Shown: one piece after another, positions 25,070-34,200 of the stretch
Numbering within the stretch: position 1 is the first letter of the stretch
Layout of the letters: each line of letters opens with the position of its first letter
Assembly (NCBI RefSeq): GCF_007830545.1
Contig: NZ_VLLF01000003.1
Location: 1 to 64,000 of the forward strand
Direction of reading: 5' to 3'
DNA from: Roseibium hamelinense
GTDB lineage: Bacteria > Pseudomonadota > Alphaproteobacteria > Rhizobiales > Stappiaceae
Length of the DNA stretch: 64,000 bases
Notes under the pieces: generated by a model
What the model was told of the DNA's origin: nothing
What the model saw: the letters and a program-made list of their open reading frames with translations, nothing else
The model's database searches: none
Position numbers and translations under genes: made by a program

Positions 25070-25639
25070 ATGACAGCGCATGTGGTAACACCGCCGGCGA
25101 TCGAGCCGGTCAGCCTGGCCGAGATGAAAGCGCATTTGCGGCTGACAACCGGAACCGAAGACGATGTTGTCTCCGGGCTGATCAAGGCGGCGCGGGAACA
25201 TGTCGAGCAAACCACCCGGAGGGTGCTGATTTCGCAGATCTGGCGGCTTTATCTCGACGACTGGCCTCCGGGACGTATTGTGCAATTGCACTTATCGCCG
25301 GTTTCCGCCATTCAGCAGATCTTGCTCTATCGGCTGGATGGCACGCCGGTGATCCTGGATCCTGCGGACTACGCCTTGCAAAGAGGCGCGGAACCACCCC
25401 GCGTGAAGGTGTCACTCGGATCAGGAATTCCATCTGCCGAGCTTGCCGGGATCGAGGTCGATTTCACCGCGGGCTACGGTCCTGCTGCCAACGACGTCCC
25501 TGCGCCGCTCCGGCAGGCGGTAAAGCTTCTTGCCGCACACTGGTTTGAAAGCCGGGAGGCCGCTTCAGAGCAAGATTTTGCGAATGTCCCCTATGGCTTT
25601 GACCGGCTGGTGATGGCGAACCGGGTGCCGCTGTTATGA
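25070..25639 (+). CDS. GTA gene 6: head-tail connector (phiE125 gp8/HK97 gp6-like)
   Basis: 189-residue adaptor predicted to form a ring under the portal. Family features are EPVSLAEMKAHLRL near the N-terminus, DDVVSGLIKAAREHVEQTT, and C-terminal VPAPLRQAVKLLAAHWFESRE. ATG 25070 follows a GGAG. The next gene overlaps its stop. Confidence 0.88.
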   Translation: MTAHVVTPPAIEPVSLAEMKAHLRLTTGTEDDVVSGLIKAAREHVEQTTRRVLISQIWRLYLDDWPPGRIVQLHLSPVSAIQQILLYRLDGTPVILDPADYALQRGAEPPRVKVSLGSGIPSAELAGIEVDFTAGYGPAANDVPAPLRQAVKLLAAHWFESREAASEQDFANVPYGFDRLVMANRVPLL

Positions 25640-25956
25640 GGGCCGGGCGGTTGAATGTGCCTGTTGTCCTTCTGCGGCCGGTGCACAGTGTGGAGGCGGA
25701 TGGTACGGCCAGCCTGACCTATGCCGAAGCCGGGGCGGATTTCGCGGCTGTTGCCCTCAAAAGCCAGGGCGAGGCACCGGTCGCAGGGCATCTGGACGGC
25801 GTTGCGACCCACGACATCCGGCTACGCTACCGCGCGGGACTAAAAGGCGGCTGGAAGCTTGTTTCCGGCACGCGTATCTTCCGGCTGTTGTCGGTCAACG
25901 ATCCCGATGGCCGCTACCGCGAGCTTCGGTGTGCCGCCGAGGAGGAGGCAACTTGA
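25636..25956 (+). CDS. GTA gene 7: head-tail adaptor (head closure)
   Basis: 106-residue head-closure protein of the SPP1 gp16-like adaptor type: ATHDIRLRYRAGLKGGWKL and RIFRLLSVNDPDGRYRELRC. ATGA overlap with gene 6 and TTGA overlap with gene 8 show coupled translation. Confidence 0.85.
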   Translation: MRAGRLNVPVVLLRPVHSVEADGTASLTYAEAGADFAAVALKSQGEAPVAGHLDGVATHDIRLRYRAGLKGGWKLVSGTRIFRLLSVNDPDGRYRELRCAAEEEAT

Positions 25957-26369
25957 GTCTCCAAAGCGCACAAGGGGCCCTGCGCAAAGGTCTGTTCGCC
26001 TGCCTTGCGGGGGATGCCACACTGGCCGGGATTCTGGGCGGCGGGCGCCTGTTCGATCAGGCTCCGCGGGGGCAGAGCTTTCCCTACCTGCTGCTGCAGC
26101 TGGTCGACAGCAAGCCGCTTCTGGCGCTGGCGGAGGAGGGGCTGGAGCACGGGCTTCGGCTGAGTGTTTTTTCGCGCAATCCAAACCGGGATCAGGCAGC
26201 GGAAGCCGCGGGGCGGGCAGCCGATGTGCTGATCCATGGACCGGTGCCGATCGATGGCCACAGGCTGGTCAATCTGACTATCGGCGCGGTTGTCTCCAGG
26301 GCCATGCGGGACGGGCGCGGCTTTCAGGCCGAGTGCATTTTGCGCGCCGTCACCGAACCTTTGACTTGA
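25953..26369 (+). CDS. GTA gene 8: DUF3168 tail terminator
   Basis: 138-residue protein of the DUF3168 family, which caps the tail and joins it to the head. Blocks include LQSAQGALRKGLFACLAGD, SFPYLLLQLVDS, GLRLSVFSRN and HRLVNLTIGAVVSRAMRDGRGFQAE-type sequence in part. The start is TTG at 25953, supported by GGAGGAGG 6 bases upstream and the 4-base overlap with gene 7; no in-frame ATG fits. Confidence 0.88.
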   Translation: MSLQSAQGALRKGLFACLAGDATLAGILGGGRLFDQAPRGQSFPYLLLQLVDSKPLLALAEEGLEHGLRLSVFSRNPNRDQAAEAAGRAADVLIHGPVPIDGHRLVNLTIGAVVSRAMRDGRGFQAECILRAVTEPLT

Positions 26370-26387
26370 ACCGAAGGAACCTCAGCC

Positions 26388-26801
26388 ATGGGCGCACAAC
26401 GCGGGCGTGACCTGCTTTTGAAACTGGATGCCGCGCAATCCGGCAGTTTTTTGAGTGTTGCCGGCCTGCGTGCCCGGCGCATCGCGCTCAGTGCCGGCAC
26501 GGTGGATGTGACGACCGCCGACAGTCCCGGCCGCTGGCGGGAGCTCCTGGAGGGGGCGGCCAGCCGCTCGGCCAGCCTGTCCGGGTCCGGCCTGTTCCGG
26601 GATGCCGCCAGCGACGCCGCCGTCCGGCAGCTGTTCTTCGACGGCAGCATCCGGCCCTGGCAGGTGGTGATTCCGGATTTCGGCCAGCTGGACGGACTGT
26701 TTCAGGTCACGGCGCTGGAATATGCCGGCCGGCACGACGGCGAAATGACATTCGAACTGGCGCTGGAATCGGCCGGCGCCCTGAGTTTTACCGCAATCTG
26801 A
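26388..26801 (+). CDS. GTA gene 9: major tail tube protein
   Basis: 137-residue major tail protein (TP901-1 type). MGAQRGRDLLLKLD opens it, followed by RRIALSAGTVDVTTADS, GRWRELLEGAASRS and FELALESAGALSFT, the normal tail-tube layout. GAAGGAAC precedes ATG 26388. Confidence 0.9.
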   Translation: MGAQRGRDLLLKLDAAQSGSFLSVAGLRARRIALSAGTVDVTTADSPGRWRELLEGAASRSASLSGSGLFRDAASDAAVRQLFFDGSIRPWQVVIPDFGQLDGLFQVTALEYAGRHDGEMTFELALESAGALSFTAI

Positions 26802-26811
26802 GGAGACCTGA

Positions 26812-27216
26812 ATGGCCAACCGGTTACGCGGAGAGATATCCGCCATGCTCGACGGGCGCCGCTGGACGCTCGTGCTCACCCTCGGCGCCCTTGCCGAACT
26901 GGAAAGCGCCTTTGCCTGCGAGGATCTGAATGCCCTCGTCGACCGTTTCGGCTCCGGCCGGCTGTCGGCCCGCGACATGATCAAGGTGCTGGGCGCGGGG
27001 CTGCGGGGCGCGGGCAACGCGGTCACCGATCAACAGGTGGCGGACATGACCGCCCCCGCAGGCGTTGCCGGATTTGCGGCGATCGTTGCCGATCTTATCC
27101 GCGTGACCTTTGGCGACCCGGAGCCGGAAGATGCAGGTGAGGACCCTAATTCGCAGGCCCCTCGGGAGAGCGCCGGATGGGACGAGACCCTCCCCAAATC
27201 GCTGGTGCCCGCATGA
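26812..27216 (+). CDS. GTA gene 10: gene transfer agent family tail assembly protein
   Basis: 134-residue GTA_gp10-type protein: NRLRGEISAMLDGRRWTLVLTLGALAELE-type opening (in part), SGRLSARDMIKVLGAGLRGAG and IVADLIRVTFGDPEPE. It corresponds to tail assembly chaperones that load the tape measure protein. GAGGAGA precedes ATG 26812; the next gene overlaps by 4 bp. Confidence 0.88.
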   Translation: MANRLRGEISAMLDGRRWTLVLTLGALAELESAFACEDLNALVDRFGSGRLSARDMIKVLGAGLRGAGNAVTDQQVADMTAPAGVAGFAAIVADLIRVTFGDPEPEDAGEDPNSQAPRESAGWDETLPKSLVPA

Positions 27217-27437
27217 CCGCTGCCCGCCCGTTTCCATGGGCGGTCCTGCAGCAGGCGGCTTTTGTGAGACTTGGCTGGACGCCGCAGACGTTTTGGGCGG
27301 CGACCCCGCGTGAGATCGGCGCTGCGCTCGGCCTGGGCACGCGTGCCGGACATAGCGGGCAGCCCATGACACGGGCGCATTTCAATGCGCTTGTCAGCGC
27401 GTATCCGGATGAGCCACCAAGGAGCTGCCATGAATGA
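27213..27437 (+). CDS. GTA gene 10.1: phage tail assembly chaperone
   Basis: 74-residue protein of the rcc01693-like family: FPWAVLQQAAFVRLGWTPQTFWAATPREI-type sequence (in part) and MTRAHFNALVSAYPDE. ATGA overlap with gene 10. In tailed phages this is the partner made by a frameshift from gene 10; here it is a separate frame. Confidence 0.85.
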   Translation: MTAARPFPWAVLQQAAFVRLGWTPQTFWAATPREIGAALGLGTRAGHSGQPMTRAHFNALVSAYPDEPPRSCHE

Positions 27438-28011
27438 ACGTGACGGGGTTGATCTGCCGCTTGCGGACATGGACCGGTTCGCCCGGCAGATGGACGATAT
27501 CCGGCAATCGGCGGAAGGGGTCTCACGGTCGCTGGCGTCTGGGCTGAAGGCCGCACTTGTCGATGGCAAGTCGCTGGATGCGGTGTTCCGGCAAATGGCG
27601 CTCAGCGTTTCGAACCGTCTGGTTGCTTCAGCGCTCAAGCCGCTGGACGGTTTGGCAAGTTCGCTTGCGGGCAATCTGGTGTCAGGCATTGGCACGACGG
27701 CCGGAAAAAGCCTGAGCGGCCTGTTGTCCGGCGCGACACCGTTTGCCAAGGGCGGTGTTGTGGCCGCGCCAACCTATTTCGGTATGGGGCAAGACGGCCT
27801 CGGGCTGATGGGCGAAGCAGGGGCTGAAGCGGTGTTGCCGCTTCAGCGCGGATCCGACGGGCGTCTTGGCGTCAAGATGGGTTCCGGCGCGGGCACCGCA
27901 CCGGTTCAGATCAACGTGACGACGCAGGATGCGGAAAGTTTCCGGCGGTCGGAAGCTCAGGTTTCGGCGATGGTGGCCCGCGCCGTCGGACGGGGACGAC
28001 GCGGGCTCTGA
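27430..28011 (+). CDS. GTA gene 11: short tail tape measure protein
   Basis: 193-residue tape measure protein, short as expected for the short GTA tail. It has SVSNRLVASALKPLDGLASSLAGN-type helical sequence (in part), then FAKGGVVAAPTYFGMGQDGLGLMGEAGAEAVLPLQR (in part), the hallmark block of this family. GGAG precedes ATG 27430. Confidence 0.9.
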   Translation: MNERDGVDLPLADMDRFARQMDDIRQSAEGVSRSLASGLKAALVDGKSLDAVFRQMALSVSNRLVASALKPLDGLASSLAGNLVSGIGTTAGKSLSGLLSGATPFAKGGVVAAPTYFGMGQDGLGLMGEAGAEAVLPLQRGSDGRLGVKMGSGAGTAPVQINVTTQDAESFRRSEAQVSAMVARAVGRGRRGL

Positions 28012-28033
28012 CACCGGCCTGAAAAGGAGGGGC

Positions 28034-28288
28034 TCAGGAGCCGGTGTTTTCCAGCGCGGCCAGCATGGCGGCAATCTGGTCTTTCAGGTGAAGCCGTTTC
28101 TTCTTGAGATCTTCCAGCGCTTCGTCGGAAGCAGGTTCGATCTCGCTTTCGATCCGGTGAATCTCCTTGTTCACGACGTGGTACTCGTCGGAGAGCTTGG
28201 CGAAATGCGCATCGTTCAGCTTCAAGCTGTGCAGCGCCTCCGTTTTGTCCGGAAACTCTTCGTGCAGTTCGTGGGGTACATGGCTCAT
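28034..28288 (-). CDS. YdcH/DUF465-like small protein, antisense within the GTA cluster
   Basis: 84-residue charged helical protein: HELHEEFPDKTEALHSLKLNDAHFAKLSDEYHVVNKEIHRIE (in part) matches the YdcH/DUF465 pattern, with an FxKL-type centre and a KKxRLxLKD C-terminal helix. The family has no established function. AAGGAGG 8 bases before ATG 28288 makes translation convincing. It sits on the minus strand between GTA genes 11 and 12, a position not usual for RcGTA clusters as I know them; its transcript would oppose that of the GTA operon. Confidence 0.85.
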   Translation of the reverse strand: MSHVPHELHEEFPDKTEALHSLKLNDAHFAKLSDEYHVVNKEIHRIESEIEPASDEALEDLKKKRLHLKDQIAAMLAALENTGS

Positions 28289-28388
28289 GGTTGTTGCCTC
28301 CTTTTCTGAGCGCACCATGGCGATGTGACCACGTGCACACCTTGAGCCAGATCAATCCCGGTCAACTTCGTTTTGGAGAAGTGAGCAC

Positions 28389-29027
28389 ATGACAGCGTTT
28401 TTGGATGAGCGCTTTCCGGCTGCCGTGGCGTTCGGCGCGCTGGGCGGACCGGAACGGCGTACCGAAATCGTCGATCTGGCAACCGGCCACGAAGCGCGCA
28501 ATGCCCGCTGGGCCGACAGCCGCCGCCGCTATGACGCGGCAACCGGCATCCGCTCCTTGAACGATCTGCGGGACGTGTTGAGCCTGTTCGAAAAGGCGCG
28601 CGGGCGCTTGTCCGGGTTCCGGTTCCGCGATCCGTTCGATCATTCATCGGCGGTCCATGGCGGCCCGCCCACAGCTTTTGATCAGACGATCGGCACCGGG
28701 GATGGTGCGACCACACGTTTCACTCTGGTGAAGACCTATGGTGCGGGACCGAATGCCTATACCCGGGCGATCCGGCTGCCGGAGGCGGCCAGCCTCAAGG
28801 CGGCCGTTGGCGGCAGCGAACAGATCAACGGTGCCGGTTTCTCCGCCGATCCGGCGACGGGCGCGCTTGTGTTCTCAGAGCCCCCGCCTGCGGGGCAAAC
28901 GGTGACGGCCGGGTTCCTGTTCGATGTGCCGGTCCGCTTCGACACCGACCGGCTGGACCTCAGCCTGACCCATTTCGAGGCCGGCGATATCGCCTCGATC
29001 CCGCTGATCGAGATTCGTCTGGACTGA
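28389..29027 (+). CDS. GTA gene 12: DUF2460 distal tail protein
   Basis: 212-residue DUF2460 protein, the distal tail ring connecting tube and baseplate: FLDERFPAAVAFGALGGPERRTEIV (in part), NARWADSRRRYDAATG, LSLFEKARGRLSGFRFRDPFDH (in part). GGAG lies upstream of ATG 28389. Expression after the antisense ydcH-like gene may need its own promoter in the 100-bp divergent gap. Confidence 0.93.
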   Translation: MTAFLDERFPAAVAFGALGGPERRTEIVDLATGHEARNARWADSRRRYDAATGIRSLNDLRDVLSLFEKARGRLSGFRFRDPFDHSSAVHGGPPTAFDQTIGTGDGATTRFTLVKTYGAGPNAYTRAIRLPEAASLKAAVGGSEQINGAGFSADPATGALVFSEPPPAGQTVTAGFLFDVPVRFDTDRLDLSLTHFEAGDIASIPLIEIRLD

Positions 29028-29040
29028 ATTCTACTGGTGG

Positions 29041-29068
29041 TTGTTTTTTGTGCGTGCTGCAGTAAAGT
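29041..29068 (+). promoter_or_regulatory. Possible promoter of the inserted two-gene cassette
   Basis: TTGTTT (29041-29046), 16-bp spacer, TAAAGT (29063-29068), 32 bp before the start of the cassette. The match is only moderate. Confidence 0.3.
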
Positions 29069-29099
29069 GTTCAAAGGTTTATTACTTGGCGGAGCTACA

Positions 29100-29609
29100 A
29101 TGCCATTTGTTCAAATTGATAACCAAAGTCATAGCTGGGCAGAATTCAAAGCTGACTGGGCGGCTCAATGCGATCGTTTTGCAGAAGATATAGATGACTA
29201 TGCGACAGCTACGCTTCCGGTTCTTGAAAAATTGGTCATAAACCCAGAGCCAAAGGCCGGTGTGTTTTCTTTGAAATCCGACAGTCAGTTTTTAAACGTA
29301 TGCCAAGTTAATACGGCGGCGATTCCAGGTTATGACGGACCAGTCTTACGAGTTCGTAACTTGACAGTTGCACCGCTCCATGATTTTGGTGACATCAGCG
29401 ACAATGACTATGGACAGGTGCTCATAAAAACGCTTGTTGGGGTCATGGAGATCTCCGACGAGGGAGATTTGAAGGCAGACCACGTAAAATTTCACTTACG
29501 AAGCCCTATTGAGCGCTCGTTTTTCCAAGCTCTGGGCGTAGGTCTTGATAATGCCGACGTGTACAAAGATGTTCGCATGGCCGGCGCATGGCTCTACATA
29601 ACGAAATAA
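29100..29609 (+). CDS. Uncharacterised cassette protein inserted in GTA cluster
   Basis: 169-residue acidic cytosolic protein I do not recognise. Visible blocks are PFVQIDNQSHSWAEFKADW, VLRVRNLTVAPLHDFGDISD (in part), VKFHLRSPIERSFFQALG and a C-terminal AGAWLYITK; no signal or membrane segment. GGAG sits 6 bases before ATG 29100. The DNA is AT-richer than every GTA gene around it, and the gene separates DUF2460 from DUF2163, which are adjacent in canonical clusters. It is a moron-like insertion (inference). Confidence 0.65.
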   Translation: MPFVQIDNQSHSWAEFKADWAAQCDRFAEDIDDYATATLPVLEKLVINPEPKAGVFSLKSDSQFLNVCQVNTAAIPGYDGPVLRVRNLTVAPLHDFGDISDNDYGQVLIKTLVGVMEISDEGDLKADHVKFHLRSPIERSFFQALGVGLDNADVYKDVRMAGAWLYITK

Positions 29610-29647
29610 TAACCATTGGGCATAATGATAAAGTGAGGAGCATTCAT

Positions 29648-29782
29648 ATGGTTAAAAAAGATCATGATAAAGCAATGACGTATGCTGTTATATATGCATT
29701 GTCAAAAGTGGATCTAGCGAAGTTGCGAAGCACTCCGATGTTTCCCTCCAGTGCTCGCGTTGAACGTCTAAAAGCTGCTTAG
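29648..29782 (+). CDS. Small basic cassette protein
   Basis: 44-residue lysine-rich protein (MVKKDHDKAMTYAVIYALSKV and so on). ATG 29648 is chosen for GAGGAG 8 bases upstream; an ATG at 29588 in the same frame overlaps the previous gene and lacks one. Likely co-transcribed with the 29100 gene and followed by a strong terminator. Function unknown; a small partner of the 169-residue protein is possible. Confidence 0.6.
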   Translation: MVKKDHDKAMTYAVIYALSKVDLAKLRSTPMFPSSARVERLKAA

Positions 29783-29804
29783 ATTACCTCATAACGATTT
29801 CAAT

Positions 29805-29832
29805 AAACCCGGCACTCTGCCGGGTTTTTTTT
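29805..29832 (+). terminator. Intrinsic terminator of the inserted cassette
   Basis: 10-bp stem AAACCCGGCA/TGCCGGGTTT with a 3-base loop, running into eight T. It lies 18 bp before GTA gene 13, inside the cluster. Confidence 0.85.
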
Positions 29833-29849
29833 GGGGCGGTCTTTAAGAC

Positions 29850-30740
29850 ATGAAACAGATTTCCGCGCCCCTGGCGGCCCATTTGGCCGGCCGGGTGACG
29901 ACCTTGTGTGCCTGCTGGATCCTGGAGCAGCGGGACGGCAGCACGTTCGGGTTCACCGATCATGACCGGGCGGTCACCGTCGAGACCATCGTCTGCGCAC
30001 CGGGAAACGGTCTTGGCGCGAGCGCCATGACCGGCGGGCCGGGCCTTGCCACCGGCGGCGGCGAGGTGGCCGGTGCGCTGTCGGGCGCGGCGATTACGGA
30101 GCGGGATCTGGAAGCCGGCTTCTGGGACGGGGCCGAAATCCGAACCTATCTGGTCAACTGGGCCGACCCGTCGCAGGTTCTGCTGGAACGGCGTGCCAAG
30201 CTGGGTGAAGTGGTGCGCGAAGGCAATGCCTTCCGCGCCGAATTGCGCGGTCTTGCGCATTTGCTGGAAGCCAAGGCAGGGCGGGTGTTTTCAAGAACAT
30301 GCGATGCGGATCTTGGTGATCCGCGCTGCGGTGTCGGGCTGGGGTCTGCTGCCTATACAGCTGAGGCTCTGGTGCAGCCTGGCTCGGATCTTGAAACGCT
30401 GCGCCTGTCCGGGCTGGACGCTTTCGCAACGCGCTGGTTTGCCGGTGGCCGGTTGCGCATTCTTGACGGTGGCCTGTCGGGCTTTGCGAGCGAAATCGCC
30501 GATCACAGGGCGGAGGAGGGCAGCGCCGAAATCCTGTTGTGGCAGACCCTGCCCGCGGCGCTGGCCGATGGCACACGCGTGACGGTCTCTGCAGGCTGCG
30601 ACAAGCGGTTGGAAACCTGTGCCGCCAAGTTTGCGAACACGGAGAACTTTCGCGGTTTCCCCCACATGCCGGGTACCGATTTTGTCCTGTCCTATCCCAA
30701 CCGCAACACCGGGGAAAACGATGGCGGCGCCCGTGTTTGA
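29850..30740 (+). CDS. GTA gene 13: DUF2163 baseplate hub protein
   Basis: 296-residue DUF2163/BR0599-type protein, part of the GTA baseplate hub. It has CWILEQRDGSTFGFTDHDRAV (in part), FSRTCDADLGDPRCG and the C-terminal cysteine block CDKRLETCAAKFANTENFRGFPH (in part), expected to bind Fe-S. It starts immediately after a terminator with only a weak ribosome site. It overlaps gene 14 by 20 bp. Confidence 0.93.
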   Translation: MKQISAPLAAHLAGRVTTLCACWILEQRDGSTFGFTDHDRAVTVETIVCAPGNGLGASAMTGGPGLATGGGEVAGALSGAAITERDLEAGFWDGAEIRTYLVNWADPSQVLLERRAKLGEVVREGNAFRAELRGLAHLLEAKAGRVFSRTCDADLGDPRCGVGLGSAAYTAEALVQPGSDLETLRLSGLDAFATRWFAGGRLRILDGGLSGFASEIADHRAEEGSAEILLWQTLPAALADGTRVTVSAGCDKRLETCAAKFANTENFRGFPHMPGTDFVLSYPNRNTGENDGGARV

Positions 30741-31203
30741 ACAATACATTGCGGCTGCCGGGCCGCTTCGCCGGGAGGTCCTTCGGGAAGCCGAAACCTG
30801 GCTCGGCACGCCTTACCGTCATCAGGCAAGCTGCAAGGGGGCGGGCTGTGACTGTCTGGGGCTTGTCCGCGGGATCTGGCGGGCGTTGATCGGACCCGAA
30901 CCGCAAAGCCTTCCCGCCTATTCGGCAGACTGGGCAGAAGCAGCCGGCGCGGAAACGCTGCTGGCTGCCGGGCGCCGATGGCTTGTGGAACAGGACCCGA
31001 CCAAGGCCCTGCCGGGGGATGTGTTGGTGTTCCGCTGGCGGGCGGGCGCTCGGGCCAAACATGCCGGAATACTGGCGCCGGGCAACCGCCTTGTTCACGC
31101 ATATGAGCGCGTCGGCGTGGTGCAAAGTCCTCTGGCTTCCGCCTGGCGCAGGCGCATCGCCGCTGCGTTTTCTTTTCCGGAGGTGCCCTCATGGCAACCT
31201 TGA
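30721..31203 (+). CDS. GTA gene 14: NlpC/P60 cell-wall peptidase
   Basis: 160-residue tail-associated peptidoglycan peptidase. Catalytic Cys45 in GCDCLGLVRG and His in KHAGILAPGN; LPGDVLVFRW precedes the His as usual. It helps the particle's DNA pass the recipient wall. It overlaps genes 13 and 15. Confidence 0.93.
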   Translation: MAAPVFEQYIAAAGPLRREVLREAETWLGTPYRHQASCKGAGCDCLGLVRGIWRALIGPEPQSLPAYSADWAEAAGAETLLAAGRRWLVEQDPTKALPGDVLVFRWRAGARAKHAGILAPGNRLVHAYERVGVVQSPLASAWRRRIAAAFSFPEVPSWQP

Positions 31204-34200
31204 TCCTGACCGCAGCCGGACAGGCGCTAGGCGGCGCCCTTGGGCTTGGCGGCGCCGGCAGCCTTTTGGGCAAGGCGGCCGGTGCGCTGGCGGGCGGCGC
31301 GCTGGATCAGGCCCTGTTCGGCGCCTCCCGCACAGTGGAGACCGGCCGCATTGCGGACCTGTCCGTCCAGGCCTCCAATGAAGGGGTCTCCTTGCCGAGG
31401 GTCTATGGCCGGGCGCGCTTGTCCGGCCAGGTGATCTGGGCGACCAATTTCGAGGAAGTGGTCTCGGAAGACAGCCAGGGCGGCAAGGCAGGCGGCAGTT
31501 CGGTCACGGTGCGGTCCTACAGTTACTTTGCCAACTTCGCGGTTGCGTTGTGCGAAGGGTCGATTGCGCGGGTGGGCCGGATCTGGGCCGATGGCAAGCC
31601 GCTGGACACCAGCGGAATCAACCTGCGCATTTACAGCGGCACCGAAACCCAGGCACCGGACCCGTTGATCGCAGCGTTTCAAAGCCCGGCACCCGCCTAT
31701 CGCGGTACGGCCTATGTGGTGTTCGAACGCATGGCGCTGGAACATTTCGGCAACCGCCTGCCGCAGCTCTCCTTTGAAGTCATCCGGCCCGTGGAGCCGC
31801 TGGAAGAGCAGATCCGGGCGGTGACGCTCATTCCCGGGGCCGGCGAGTTTGTCTATGCCCCGGATGAGGTGCGCGAAACCGAGCGGCCCGGGGTCACCCG
31901 CACAGTGAACCGGCATGTGCCCGGCACCGCATCGGACTGGGCAGCGTCACTCGATGAACTGACAGCGCTGTGTCCGAACCTTGAGAGCGTGGCGCTGGTG
32001 ATTTCCTGGTTCGGAGATGATTTGCGCGCCGGGGTCTGCTCCATCCGGCCCAAAGTGGAGGTGCTTGAGAAAACCACAAGCGGCGCCGTTTGGTCGGTCT
32101 GCGGGGCAACGCGCGCTGTTGCGCTGGCGGTCAGCCGGATTGACGGGCGGCCGGCGCTGGGCGGAACGCCGTCGGACGACACGGTGATTGCTGCCATCAA
32201 GGATTTGAAGGCGCGCGGCCTGAAGGTGATGCTCTATCCGTTCCTTCTGATGGACATACCGCCGGACGCAGACTTGCCCGCCCCATCCGGCACCGGAACG
32301 CAGCCGCCTTACCCCTGGCGCGGGCGCATTGAAGGCGGGGCGGACGCAACAGCCGATGCAAACAGCTTCTTCGGCACTGTCACAGCTGCCGCATTCTCTG
32401 TCCAAGATGGAACTGTTGCCTATTCGGGTCCCGCGGAATGGCGTTACCGCCGGCATATCCTGCATCTGGCGCATCTTGCAAAGGCCGCGGGCGGTGTTGA
32501 CGCTTTTCTCATCGGATCGGAACTGCGCGGACTGACCCGCTCGCGTGCTCCGGACGGCAGCTATCCGTTTGTCGCGAAGCTGGTGGAGCTTGCCGCCGAT
32601 GCGCGCGCCGTCCTGGGGCCGGCGGTTGCGCTGTCTTATGCGGCGGACTGGTCCGAGTATGGCGCCCACCAGATGTCGGCAGACGAGCTGCGCTTTCCGC
32701 TCGACCCGCTCTGGGCATCGCCGCATATCGATTTCATCGGCATCGACAACTACCTGCCGCTGACCGATATGCGCGAGAACGGCACACCCGGCGGCAGCGC
32801 GGACGAGCCGTCTGCGGTTTATGATTTGGAGTTGCTGCGCTCAGGCGTCACCGGCGGCGAATATGCCGACTGGTACTATGCCAGCGATGCGGACCGGCAG
32901 GCCGGGCTTCGGGCGCCGATCACGGACGGCGCCTATGGAAAGCCGTGGGTCTACCGCGCCAAGGATCTGAAAAACTGGTGGGCCAATCCGCATGTGGAAC
33001 GCAGTGGCGGTCAGGAGCTTTCCAGTCCCACGCCCTATCAGCCGCAGGCCAAGCCGATCTGGTTCACGGAGCTTGGCTTTCCCGCCGTCGACAAGGGCAC
33101 AAACCAGCCAAATGTGTTTGTTGATCCGAAGTCGTCGGAAAGCGCGGTGCCGCATTTCTCGGATGGGACGCGCGATGACCTGATCCAGCGGCGCGCATTG
33201 GAGGCCTCGCTCAGCTGGTGGGATGATCTGCACCCGCGGTTGGGCATCGGCGACAATCCGGTGTCACCGGTCTATGGAGGGCCGATGGTGGCGCCCGGCG
33301 GCATCTTCCTTTGGTCCTGGGATGCGCGGCCGTATCCGGCTTTTCCGGCCTATACCGGCGTGTGGGCCGACGGTGCCAATTGGCAACTGGGCCATTGGCT
33401 GACAGGCCGGCTTGGCGCGGCCAGCCTCGACGCCATCGTCAATGCGGTTCTGGCGGATTTCGAAATCAGCCCGCAAGACTGCGCGGCCTCCGGGCTGGAG
33501 GGCCTGATTGAAGGCTTTGTCGTGACCGGGCCGTCTTCGGCCCGTCAGGCGCTTGAGCCGCTGATCGATGCTTTCGGCGGCCTTTCCCACGACAGGGGCA
33601 CGCAGATCCTCATTACGGGAAGACGCAGCGCTTCGCGTGCCGGCATTCTGCCGTGCGCGCTGGCGCGTGACGGAGATGCGCCGCTGCTTTCGAAAACGAG
33701 GGCGCAGGCCAATGAATTGACCTCTGAAATGCGGCTATCGGCTGAGGAATCCGTCTCGGATTACCGCCGGCGGATTGCGGCCTCCCGCCGTCTGGAAGGC
33801 GGCAGCCGTCAGGTGGAGACCCGAGATCTGCCGGCTGCGGCAGCCATGGATGTTCTGCAACAAGCGGCGGACCGGCGTCTGCATGCGCTGTGGTCGGAGC
33901 GCGAGCGGGTGGAGTTTCGCCTGGGACCGGAGGCGGCCCGGTTTGAGCCGGGCGATGTGGTCACTCTGCTTGGCGAACCGGGCAAGGCCTACGAACCGCC
34001 GGTCAAGGTCCGCATCGAGGCGATTGAAACGGCCGGAAGCCGGCGGATTGAGGCGGCGCGTCTGGCCCATCCCAGACCGCCTGCCAGGCCCGCACCCGCC
34101 ACACCGTCCCGGCCGTTTCCGGGCGGCGGTGTCGGCGCCGCACATGCCCTTTTTCTGGATCTGCCCATTTTGGCGGGCGATGATCCGGGCCACGGTCTGC

